Positions 52,776-60,698 of a DNA stretch of 64,000 nucleotides are shown here, in pieces. The position numbers were made by a program, and so were the translations under genes. Source of the DNA: Actinomadura luteofluorescens (GTDB taxonomy: Bacteria > Actinomycetota > Actinomycetes > Streptosporangiales > Streptosporangiaceae); NCBI RefSeq assembly GCF_013409365.1, contig NZ_JACCBA010000001.1, positions 1,674,001 through 1,738,000 of the forward strand, read 5' to 3'. The notes below the pieces were generated by a model. It saw nothing but the letters and a program-made list of their open reading frames with translations. It searched no databases and was not told the origin of the DNA. The first letter of the stretch is position 1. Each line of letters begins with the position of its first letter.

Positions 52776-53805
52776 CCACGGCCAGATGCCGAGATGTTCC
52801 GAACGCCCGCCAGTCGGTCGTGCTCCCGGGGCTAGAACACTCCTCAGCCCGCAGGGCGATCTGCGCGTCGCCCCAGCAGGCTTCCCCGGTCCAGTGTTCG
52901 GAGGCCAGCACGCTCTGGCAGATGAGGCAGAACCGATGATTGCCTAGATGCTCCGGGGTTCTCCGCCGCCAGACTTGCCACCGGGTGCCGGTGGTGTAGC
53001 GCAGGTTGGGGTACCCCCGAAACCCCTTGCCCAGTAGGGGGTGGGCGATCGCGTAGTCACCGAAGTCCACCGGCCGGCCGTCCGGGTGCTGGCGAACCTG
53101 CCGCCACAGGTCAGCGTCCCGGCGTAGGAGCGGCGTCACCGTGTCCAGAGGCACGCCAGTCAAGTCTTTGGGAAATGCGCTGCTGGCCACCGCTACTGAC
53201 CGCCAGGGGTTGAGGTCGGTCCACGACAGCCACGCCAAGGCCGCTGTGCACGCACGCTGGGCGTCATCGTCGTCGCTGATCGCCCACAGATCGATCACCA
53301 GGTCCATGCACTGCGGAACCTGACCCAGGGCACTCAGTAGACCCTCAAGGGCCGTCGTGGCCTCATCGACGGAGAGGGGGCGAGTCACCGGTTCCAGGCG
53401 CAGGCAACCGCCGTCTTCGAAGGCGGAGATGACCGCGCGTGCCTGGGCCAAGCGCCCAGGGGAATCGGTGAGCCGTACCACCGGCCTCACCGCTCTGGGG
53501 ATCAGTTGCTCGGTCAGCACCTCGATGATGGGCTGCCATACCTGCTCGGCATAGTCCGCGCCATCTACCAGCGCGGTGTCGATCGCGCACACCACCTCTG
53601 CGGGCACATCGTCACGCAGCGCCTTGGCGAACTTGGTCACCCGTGCGGTGAACTTGGCGGCCACATCGTCGGCAGTGTCTTTCTCTTTGGGTTCCTGCGG
53701 AGTCACCTCCAACAGCGGTCGCATCTGGACCGGCGGGATCGTCAGGTTCCGCAGCGCGTCGGTCTCGCCTTTCTTGGCTTTCAAGATCGGAACATAAGCC
53801 GTCAT
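52741..53805 (-). CDS. Beta-family (sce7725-like) protein
   Basis: 354 residues starting MTAYVPILKAKKGETDALRN and LEVTPQEPKE, the hallmark of phage-beta-type proteins, which look like a TIM-barrel-type fold. The C-terminus holds a possible zinc site (FCLICQSV, GEACWGDA). Own promoter: TTGACG/TAGATG 17 bp apart. Convergent and overlapping with the nuclease-like gene, so antisense RNA could couple their expression. Function unknown. Confidence 0.75.
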   Translation of the reverse strand: MTAYVPILKAKKGETDALRNLTIPPVQMRPLLEVTPQEPKEKDTADDVAAKFTARVTKFAKALRDDVPAEVVCAIDTALVDGADYAEQVWQPIIEVLTEQLIPRAVRPVVRLTDSPGRLAQARAVISAFEDGGCLRLEPVTRPLSVDEATTALEGLLSALGQVPQCMDLVIDLWAISDDDDAQRACTAALAWLSWTDLNPWRSVAVASSAFPKDLTGVPLDTVTPLLRRDADLWRQVRQHPDGRPVDFGDYAIAHPLLGKGFRGYPNLRYTTGTRWQVWRRRTPEHLGNHRFCLICQSVLASEHWTGEACWGDAQIALRAEECSSPGSTTDWRAFGTSRHLAVVTDRLARLGEP

Positions 53806-53863
53806 CGGACCCCTTAGCGCTTCTCCGGCACCCAGCCCCCCCGACTCACCTCCGTCAATTCAC

Positions 53864-53892
53864 CATCTACGCCGAGAACGATCTCCCGTCAA
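53864..53892 (-). promoter_or_regulatory. Promoter of the beta-family gene
   Basis: On the minus strand, -35 TTGACG (53892-53887), 17-bp spacer, -10 TAGATG (53869-53864), about 60 bp before the ATG. A second TTTGAC lies 13 bp further upstream. Confidence 0.55.
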
Positions 53893-53927
53893 ACATTCCA
53901 GTCAAAGTCTTACCCGACAGAACATTT

Positions 53928-54110
53928 CACCCTTACCGGATCGGCTATCGACCGATAGCCGACGACCACACCCGCGGGCACCGCAACTGCGCGAACTGCC
54001 TTACCTGCGCCACCGGGTGGCGTGCCCGGCTCCTGACCGGCCTGGCCGTCCGCGGCCACCAAACCGACCTGTTTTCACTGCCGACGCTGCTGGAGGAGAC
54101 CGCAGTATGA
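53928..54110 (+). pseudogene. 5'-truncated Cys-rich coding remnant ahead of the primase
   Basis: An open frame reads HPYRIGYRPIADDHTRGHRN then CANCLTCATGWRARLLTGLA and ends in LLEETAV, with its TGA overlapping the primase ATG. It looks like real coding sequence (CxxCxxC) coupled to the primase, but no start codon exists in this frame before the cysteines. It may be the surviving 3' end of a gene cut by arrival of the sce7726/beta cassette. Confidence 0.4.
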
Positions 54111-54967
54111 CCACCGGAACCATCTCCGGCGCCCGTCACCTACGCACCGCGCTGGACCTGGCGGCGGCGGGCGTGCCGCCGCTGCCTCTGCGGGCGGCCA
54201 AGGTGCCGTTTGGGAACTGTCGCGCGTGCGCAGGAGGCGCGTGCGGCGGGCGTCCGAACATGAAGGTCCCGGGCCCCTGCCAGTGCCCCGCACCCTGCCA
54301 CGCCTGGGCCGCGGCCACCCTCGACCCGAACGTCTTGACCTCGTCTGCGTGGGCTCCGGCGTGGCGGCAGGCCGGAGCGGTCGCCTACCATCCCGGCGGG
54401 GCTGGGCTGACCGTGGTCGACCTCGACAACCCGGCCGCCGTCGCTTGGGCCCGCGCGGCCCTGCCCGCCACTCGCACCGTGCCGACGACGCGCGGCGAGC
54501 ACTGGATCTACCGGGGCGTCATCCAGTCGGCGAACGCGGTCCGGTTCGGCGTCGACATCAAGTCGCTCATGTCCTACGCCCGCTGGCGCGGCCCCGGGAC
54601 CGGCGCCATGGCCGAGCTGCCCGCCGCCGTCCGCGCGCTGGCCGTCACCAAACCCCAGACGATCCCGGCCGCCCGGCCCGCAGCCACCGCGCCGGCACCC
54701 GGCCCCGGCGGGCCGTGCCCTCACCGCACGCCCGCCTACCTGGAGCGCGGCATCGCCATGGCCGAGCAGCGCATCACCGACGCCCAAAGCGCGGTCCACA
54801 CCACCGTGTACCGCACGTTCCTGGCCGTGCTGTCGGCTCACGGCCGGTGCGGCTGCCTCACCGAAGCGCACATCACCAGGTTGTTCACCGCCGCACAAGC
54901 CATGGGCGAATCGCCGCGGCACTGCACCGACGCGTGGACCAACGCCCGAGCAAGGTTGGGACTGTAG
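54107..54967 (+). CDS. Bifunctional primase/polymerase (Prim-Pol) replication protein
   Basis: 286 residues. Prim-Pol hallmarks: ALDLAAAGVPPLPLRAAK at the N-terminus, a zinc-like insertion CRACAGGACGG and CQCPAPC, the catalytic VVDLDNPAAV (Asp105/Asp107) and the RGEHWIYRG His. Prim-Pol proteins are one of the three AICE replication-protein types. GGAG lies 10 nt before the ATG. It is 2 bp upstream of the helicase-like gene. Confidence 0.87.
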   Translation: MTTGTISGARHLRTALDLAAAGVPPLPLRAAKVPFGNCRACAGGACGGRPNMKVPGPCQCPAPCHAWAAATLDPNVLTSSAWAPAWRQAGAVAYHPGGAGLTVVDLDNPAAVAWARAALPATRTVPTTRGEHWIYRGVIQSANAVRFGVDIKSLMSYARWRGPGTGAMAELPAAVRALAVTKPQTIPAARPAATAPAPGPGGPCPHRTPAYLERGIAMAEQRITDAQSAVHTTVYRTFLAVLSAHGRCGCLTEAHITRLFTAAQAMGESPRHCTDAWTNARARLGL

Positions 54968-54969
54968 CC

Positions 54970-56445
54970 ATGGCCGACGACGACAAGACCCCGGGCCGCC
55001 AGGTCATCACCGACTACGCCCAAGCCCACTTCCGGTACTTCCGCACCGCAGACGGAACCGTGTTCGCCCAGCGCAACAACCACCCCGTCGCGCGGCCGAT
55101 CCGCTCCCAGGGCACCTCGGGCAGCCACCGCCAAGAGCTCATGGTGGGCCTGTTCAACGACGGGTACGGCGTGTTCAGCGGAACCGCCCTCAAAGAAGCG
55201 CTGGACCTGATCGAAGCGCTCGCGGTGACCCAGGACGTCCAGCCTGTTCACATCCGCGTCGCACCGGGGTTCGACGGCGCCACGTGGCTGGACCTGGGGC
55301 GCACCGACGGGCAGTCGGTTCGTATCCACCCCACCGGGTGGGACGTCCGCACGCCCGACCCGCGTGAGGTGTGCTGGCGCCGCACCCAGCTCACAGGGGA
55401 ACTTCCCTTGCCCGCCGCCGACACCAACGGCAAGGGAATCGATCTGCTGCTGCGGCTGTGCAACTTCGCCAACGCCCAGACCGAATGCCTGGCCGTCGCC
55501 TGGCTCATCGGCTGCCTGGGCCCCTCGGTGCCCGTCCCGGCTCCCTTCCTCACCGGCCCTCAAGGCGCCGGCAAGTCCACCGGCGGGCGCATGCTCGTGC
55601 GGATCATCGAGGGCATGAGCGGCGACCTGCGGCGCGCCCCCAAAGACGAAGAGAACCTGATCGCAGCCGTTGCGGCCGGATGGGTCACCGCGCTGGACAA
55701 CCTGTCCCACCTGGCCCCCGACCTGTCGGACCTGATGTGCTGCATCGTCACCGGCGCCGAGACCATCAAACGCGCCCTGTACACCGACGGCGACGTGGTC
55801 CGCGCCCGCTACCGCCGGCCGCTGCTGCTGACCGGCATCGACGTGGGCGTCATCCGGCCCGACCTCGCCGAACGCCTCCTACCGCTCCGCCTAGAACGCC
55901 CCGCCGTCCGCCGCACTGAGGCCGAGCTGTGGCGCGACTTCGAAGAGGCCCTGCCCGCCATCCTCGGCTCCCTGCTCGACCTCACCGTCAAAGTCCGCGC
56001 GGCCGAAGCGGACATCCCCACCGACCTGCGCATGGCCGACTTCGCGCACCTGTGCGCCCAACTCGACGCAGCCACCGGTCTCGGAGCCCTCAACGCCTAC
56101 CGGACCAGCCTGGACGACCTCAACGACGACGTCATCGAAGGAGACCTCCTCGCCCAAACCGTCCTCAAATACGCCGACGATCTCACTCCGGGCGACCCGA
56201 CACGGATGACGTCCACGCAATGGCTCCACACCCTCACCGGCTTGTACACCAGCGACGACCACCGCCCCCTGCCCAAAGGTTGGCCTACCACCGGAAAAGT
56301 CCTTTCCGACCGCCTCAAACGCCTTCAGCCGACCCTTGCCGCGCGCGGCGTACTGATCGACTGGGGCCGCACCAGCGAGAGCCGTTACATCGAAATGACC
56401 CGGCCCCCGGGTCCGCCGCCACCCCAGCAAGAGTCGATCCTCTGA
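54970..56445 (+). CDS. Helicase-like ATPase partner of the Prim-Pol
   Basis: 491 residues. Walker A LTGPQGAGKST, Walker B-like TALDNLSHLAPDLSDLMC, sensor LLLTGIDVG and arginine-finger-like LAERLLPLRLER: the plan of superfamily 3-like AAA helicases of mobile replication modules. Probably opens DNA at the iteron region just downstream. This is the only complete copy; its last 389 codons are repeated twice further on. The Pro-rich C-terminus ends PPPPQQESIL. Confidence 0.83.
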   Translation: MADDDKTPGRQVITDYAQAHFRYFRTADGTVFAQRNNHPVARPIRSQGTSGSHRQELMVGLFNDGYGVFSGTALKEALDLIEALAVTQDVQPVHIRVAPGFDGATWLDLGRTDGQSVRIHPTGWDVRTPDPREVCWRRTQLTGELPLPAADTNGKGIDLLLRLCNFANAQTECLAVAWLIGCLGPSVPVPAPFLTGPQGAGKSTGGRMLVRIIEGMSGDLRRAPKDEENLIAAVAAGWVTALDNLSHLAPDLSDLMCCIVTGAETIKRALYTDGDVVRARYRRPLLLTGIDVGVIRPDLAERLLPLRLERPAVRRTEAELWRDFEEALPAILGSLLDLTVKVRAAEADIPTDLRMADFAHLCAQLDAATGLGALNAYRTSLDDLNDDVIEGDLLAQTVLKYADDLTPGDPTRMTSTQWLHTLTGLYTSDDHRPLPKGWPTTGKVLSDRLKRLQPTLAARGVLIDWGRTSESRYIEMTRPPGPPPPQQESIL

Positions 56446-56465
56446 CCGCCGCCCGTCGGACAAGC

Positions 56466-56511
56466 AAGAAGAGCACCCCGCTGCGGGAGAGACGCGCGGG
56501 GTGCTCTTCTT
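56466..56511 (+). terminator. Terminator after the helicase gene (copy 1)
   Basis: 16-bp perfect stem AAGAAGAGCACCCCGC with a 14-nt loop; the descending arm ends in CTCTTCTT. Confidence 0.85.
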
Positions 56512-56568
56512 CGAACCGCCCGCCTACTACAACAAACCCCCTTCTCTTTTCCTAAGAGAAGAGACGCT

Positions 56569-56783
56569 GCGTCACCTGCGTCACTCAAGGACACGAACCC
56601 GCCCCTGACCTGCCGCTACAGCGGTGACGCAGAACGCCCCCACCTACGTCATCCCGCGTCACCCGCGTCACCCGCGTCACCAGGTGACGCAGGCCGTGTT
56701 ACGAGGTGACGCACCCCGAAGTCCTTGCGACACACCAACCCGCAGGCCAGAGACACAAGTGACGCTGATGGCGCAAGTGACGC
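56569..56783 (+). repeat. GCGTCAC iteron array, candidate origin (copy 1)
   Basis: Ten copies of the 7-mer GCGTCAC in both orientations (starts 56569, 56578, 56624, 56656, 56665, 56674, 56684, 56706, 56759, 56777). Three are spaced 9 bp, and two form the palindrome GCGTCACCAGGTGACGC. An A/T-richer segment with a TTCTCTT/AAGAGAA hairpin lies just upstream. Likely origin or master control site; no gene in 56446-56831. Confidence 0.75.
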
Positions 56784-56831
56784 AGAAATCCGCGCCTAGG
56801 ACAGCCCTCCCTCACCGAAGGGGATCCCAAC

Positions 56832-57062
56832 ATGGCCATAGCCGACCCGCCGTTCTCTACTCTCCGCAACGGGCTCCCAGACCGCTACCTCACACCCGAG
56901 GACATCGCTTCCCTGTTCTCTGTGCCTCTGGAAACCGTCTACCAGTGGCGCAAAAAGCGCACCGGCCCGCCCGGCTTCCGCGTCGGCAAACACCTCCGCT
57001 ACGACCCCGCCGCCGTACGCCAATGGGCCACCGAACGCATGGCCGCTGACACCGCCGCTTAA
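56832..57062 (+). CDS. xis: Excisionase/HTH_17 DNA-binding protein (copy 1)
   Basis: 76 residues with a MerR-like winged helix: YLTPEDIASLFSVPLETVYQ then WRKKRTGPPGFRVGKHLRY. Typical AICE Xis that bends attachment DNA and directs the integrase to excision. GAAGGGGAT precedes the ATG. Three identical genes exist because of the triplication. Confidence 0.88.
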   Translation: MAIADPPFSTLRNGLPDRYLTPEDIASLFSVPLETVYQWRKKRTGPPGFRVGKHLRYDPAAVRQWATERMAADTAA

Positions 57063-57173
57063 TCACCCCACGAAGGGACCTACGCCACGTGGCTGGACCT
57101 GGGGCGCACCGACGGGCAGTCGGTTCGTATCCACCCCACCGGGTGGGACGTCCGCACGCCCGACCCGCGTGAG

Positions 57174-58250
57174 GTGTGCTGGCGCCGCACCCAGCTCACA
57201 GGGGAACTTCCCTTGCCCGCCGCCGACACCAACGGCAAGGGAATCGATCTGCTGCTGCGGCTGTGCAACTTCGCCAACGCCCAGACCGAATGCCTGGCCG
57301 TCGCCTGGCTCATCGGCTGCCTGGGCCCCTCGGTGCCCGTCCCGGCTCCCTTCCTCACCGGCCCTCAAGGCGCCGGCAAGTCCACCGGCGGGCGCATGCT
57401 CGTGCGGATCATCGAGGGCATGAGCGGCGACCTGCGGCGCGCCCCCAAAGACGAAGAGAACCTGATCGCAGCCGTTGCGGCCGGATGGGTCACCGCGCTG
57501 GACAACCTGTCCCACCTGGCCCCCGACCTGTCGGACCTGATGTGCTGCATCGTCACCGGCGCCGAGACCATCAAACGCGCCCTGTACACCGACGGCGACG
57601 TGGTCCGCGCCCGCTACCGCCGGCCGCTGCTGCTGACCGGCATCGACGTGGGCGTCATCCGGCCCGACCTCGCCGAACGCCTCCTACCGCTCCGCCTAGA
57701 ACGCCCCGCCGTCCGCCGCACTGAGGCCGAGCTGTGGCGCGACTTCGAAGAGGCCCTGCCCGCCATCCTCGGCTCCCTGCTCGACCTCACCGTCAAAGTC
57801 CGCGCGGCCGAAGCGGACATCCCCACCGACCTGCGCATGGCCGACTTCGCGCACCTGTGCGCCCAACTCGACGCAGCCACCGGTCTCGGAGCCCTCAACG
57901 CCTACCGGACCAGCCTGGACGACCTCAACGACGACGTCATCGAAGGAGACCTCCTCGCCCAAACCGTCCTCAAATACGCCGACGATCTCACTCCGGGCGA
58001 CCCGACACGGATGACGTCCACGCAATGGCTCCACACCCTCACCGGCTTGTACACCAGCGACGACCACCGCCCCCTGCCCAAAGGTTGGCCTACCACCGGA
58101 AAAGTCCTTTCCGACCGCCTCAAACGCCTTCAGCCGACCCTTGCCGCGCGCGGCGTACTGATCGACTGGGGCCGCACCAGCGAGAGCCGTTACATCGAAA
58201 TGACCCGGCCCCCGGGTCCGCCGCCACCCCAGCAAGAGTCGATCCTCTGA
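57174..58250 (+). pseudogene. 5'-truncated helicase-like gene, copy 2
   Basis: Open frame of 358 residues identical to the C-terminal part of the full ATPase, including Walker A and B. The first 132 codons are missing. The duplicated int ribosome site and GTG (57089) now start a 27-codon out-of-frame peptide whose TGA (57170) ends one base before GTG 57174, so reinitiation might still make the fragment. Confidence 0.8.
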
Positions 58251-58270
58251 CCGCCGCCCGTCGGACAAGC

Positions 58271-58316
58271 AAGAAGAGCACCCCGCTGCGGGAGAGACGC
58301 GCGGGGTGCTCTTCTT
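58271..58316 (+). terminator. Terminator (copy 2)
   Basis: Same 16-bp stem as at 56466, in the second unit. Confidence 0.83.
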
Positions 58317-58373
58317 CGAACCGCCCGCCTACTACAACAAACCCCCTTCTCTTTTCCTAAGAGAAGAGACGCT

Positions 58374-58588
58374 GCGTCACCTGCGTCACTCAAGGACACG
58401 AACCCGCCCCTGACCTGCCGCTACAGCGGTGACGCAGAACGCCCCCACCTACGTCATCCCGCGTCACCCGCGTCACCCGCGTCACCAGGTGACGCAGGCC
58501 GTGTTACGAGGTGACGCACCCCGAAGTCCTTGCGACACACCAACCCGCAGGCCAGAGACACAAGTGACGCTGATGGCGCAAGTGACGC
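58374..58588 (+). repeat. GCGTCAC iteron array (copy 2)
   Basis: Second copy of the ten-site array. Confidence 0.75.
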
Positions 58589-58636
58589 AGAAATCCGCGC
58601 CTAGGACAGCCCTCCCTCACCGAAGGGGATCCCAAC

Positions 58637-58867
58637 ATGGCCATAGCCGACCCGCCGTTCTCTACTCTCCGCAACGGGCTCCCAGACCGCTACCTCACAC
58701 CCGAGGACATCGCTTCCCTGTTCTCTGTGCCTCTGGAAACCGTCTACCAGTGGCGCAAAAAGCGCACCGGCCCGCCCGGCTTCCGCGTCGGCAAACACCT
58801 CCGCTACGACCCCGCCGCCGTACGCCAATGGGCCACCGAACGCATGGCCGCTGACACCGCCGCTTAA
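58637..58867 (+). CDS. xis: Excisionase/HTH_17 DNA-binding protein (copy 2)
   Basis: Identical to the 76-residue protein at 56832, with the same ribosome site. Whether it is expressed separately depends on a promoter in the iteron region, since a terminator lies upstream in each unit. Confidence 0.85.
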   Translation: MAIADPPFSTLRNGLPDRYLTPEDIASLFSVPLETVYQWRKKRTGPPGFRVGKHLRYDPAAVRQWATERMAADTAA

Positions 58868-58978
58868 TCACCCCACGAAGGGACCTACGCCACGTGGCTG
58901 GACCTGGGGCGCACCGACGGGCAGTCGGTTCGTATCCACCCCACCGGGTGGGACGTCCGCACGCCCGACCCGCGTGAG

Positions 58979-60055
58979 GTGTGCTGGCGCCGCACCCAGC
59001 TCACAGGGGAACTTCCCTTGCCCGCCGCCGACACCAACGGCAAGGGAATCGATCTGCTGCTGCGGCTGTGCAACTTCGCCAACGCCCAGACCGAATGCCT
59101 GGCCGTCGCCTGGCTCATCGGCTGCCTGGGCCCCTCGGTGCCCGTCCCGGCTCCCTTCCTCACCGGCCCTCAAGGCGCCGGCAAGTCCACCGGCGGGCGC
59201 ATGCTCGTGCGGATCATCGAGGGCATGAGCGGCGACCTGCGGCGCGCCCCCAAAGACGAAGAGAACCTGATCGCAGCCGTTGCGGCCGGATGGGTCACCG
59301 CGCTGGACAACCTGTCCCACCTGGCCCCCGACCTGTCGGACCTGATGTGCTGCATCGTCACCGGCGCCGAGACCATCAAACGCGCCCTGTACACCGACGG
59401 CGACGTGGTCCGCGCCCGCTACCGCCGGCCGCTGCTGCTGACCGGCATCGACGTGGGCGTCATCCGGCCCGACCTCGCCGAACGCCTCCTACCGCTCCGC
59501 CTAGAACGCCCCGCCGTCCGCCGCACTGAGGCCGAGCTGTGGCGCGACTTCGAAGAGGCCCTGCCCGCCATCCTCGGCTCCCTGCTCGACCTCACCGTCA
59601 AAGTCCGCGCGGCCGAAGCGGACATCCCCACCGACCTGCGCATGGCCGACTTCGCGCACCTGTGCGCCCAACTCGACGCAGCCACCGGTCTCGGAGCCCT
59701 CAACGCCTACCGGACCAGCCTGGACGACCTCAACGACGACGTCATCGAAGGAGACCTCCTCGCCCAAACCGTCCTCAAATACGCCGACGATCTCACTCCG
59801 GGCGACCCGACACGGATGACGTCCACGCAATGGCTCCACACCCTCACCGGCTTGTACACCAGCGACGACCACCGCCCCCTGCCCAAAGGTTGGCCTACCA
59901 CCGGAAAAGTCCTTTCCGACCGCCTCAAACGCCTTCAGCCGACCCTTGCCGCGCGCGGCGTACTGATCGACTGGGGCCGCACCAGCGAGAGCCGTTACAT
60001 CGAAATGACCCGGCCCCCGGGTCCGCCGCCACCCCAGCAAGAGTCGATCCTCTGA
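58979..60055 (+). pseudogene. 5'-truncated helicase-like gene, copy 3
   Basis: Same as the truncated copy at 57174, in the third unit; GTG at 58979 preceded by the same out-of-frame 27-codon peptide. Confidence 0.8.
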
Positions 60056-60075
60056 CCGCCGCCCGTCGGACAAGC

Positions 60076-60121
60076 AAGAAGAGCACCCCGCTGCGGGAGA
60101 GACGCGCGGGGTGCTCTTCTT
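60076..60121 (+). terminator. Terminator (copy 3)
   Basis: Same 16-bp stem as at 56466, in the third unit. Confidence 0.83.
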
Positions 60122-60178
60122 CGAACCGCCCGCCTACTACAACAAACCCCCTTCTCTTTTCCTAAGAGAAGAGACGCT

Positions 60179-60393
60179 GCGTCACCTGCGTCACTCAAGG
60201 ACACGAACCCGCCCCTGACCTGCCGCTACAGCGGTGACGCAGAACGCCCCCACCTACGTCATCCCGCGTCACCCGCGTCACCCGCGTCACCAGGTGACGC
60301 AGGCCGTGTTACGAGGTGACGCACCCCGAAGTCCTTGCGACACACCAACCCGCAGGCCAGAGACACAAGTGACGCTGATGGCGCAAGTGACGC
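60179..60393 (+). repeat. GCGTCAC iteron array (copy 3)
   Basis: Third copy of the ten-site array. Confidence 0.75.
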
Positions 60394-60441
60394 AGAAATC
60401 CGCGCCTAGGACAGCCCTCCCTCACCGAAGGGGATCCCAAC

Positions 60442-60672
60442 ATGGCCATAGCCGACCCGCCGTTCTCTACTCTCCGCAACGGGCTCCCAGACCGCTACCT
60501 CACACCCGAGGACATCGCTTCCCTGTTCTCTGTGCCTCTGGAAACCGTCTACCAGTGGCGCAAAAAGCGCACCGGCCCGCCCGGCTTCCGCGTCGGCAAA
60601 CACCTCCGCTACGACCCCGCCGCCGTACGCCAATGGGCCACCGAACGCATGGCCGCTGACACCGCCGCTTAA
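60442..60672 (+). CDS. xis: Excisionase/HTH_17 DNA-binding protein (copy 3)
   Basis: Identical to the other two copies. This one lies 26 bp upstream of int and so is in the ancestral xis-int arrangement. Confidence 0.87.
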   Translation: MAIADPPFSTLRNGLPDRYLTPEDIASLFSVPLETVYQWRKKRTGPPGFRVGKHLRYDPAAVRQWATERMAADTAA

Positions 60673-60698
60673 TCACCCCACGAAGGGACCTACGCCAC

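Larger units (their letters stand above)
55278..60692 (+). repeat. 1,805-bp tandem triplication
   Basis: Three direct units: 55278-57082, 57083-58887, 58888-60692, with no difference that I can see. Each holds the helicase 3' part, terminator, iteron array and xis. Every junction is CGCCACGTGGC, found once in the helicase gene (55278) and once at the int start (60693), so the amplification joined these two 11-bp matches; the inner ten bases GCCACGTGGC are a perfect palindrome. Confidence 0.93.

Noticed and set aside
56569..60393. CRISPR array because of many short repeats
   Set aside because: Repeats are 7 bp, in both orientations and irregularly spaced, with no 25-35 bp repeat/spacer pattern and no cas genes; iterons fit better.
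55278..60692. Insertion sequence or composite transposon as cause of the triplication
   Set aside because: No transposase, no terminal inverted repeats and no target duplication other than the 11-bp junction.
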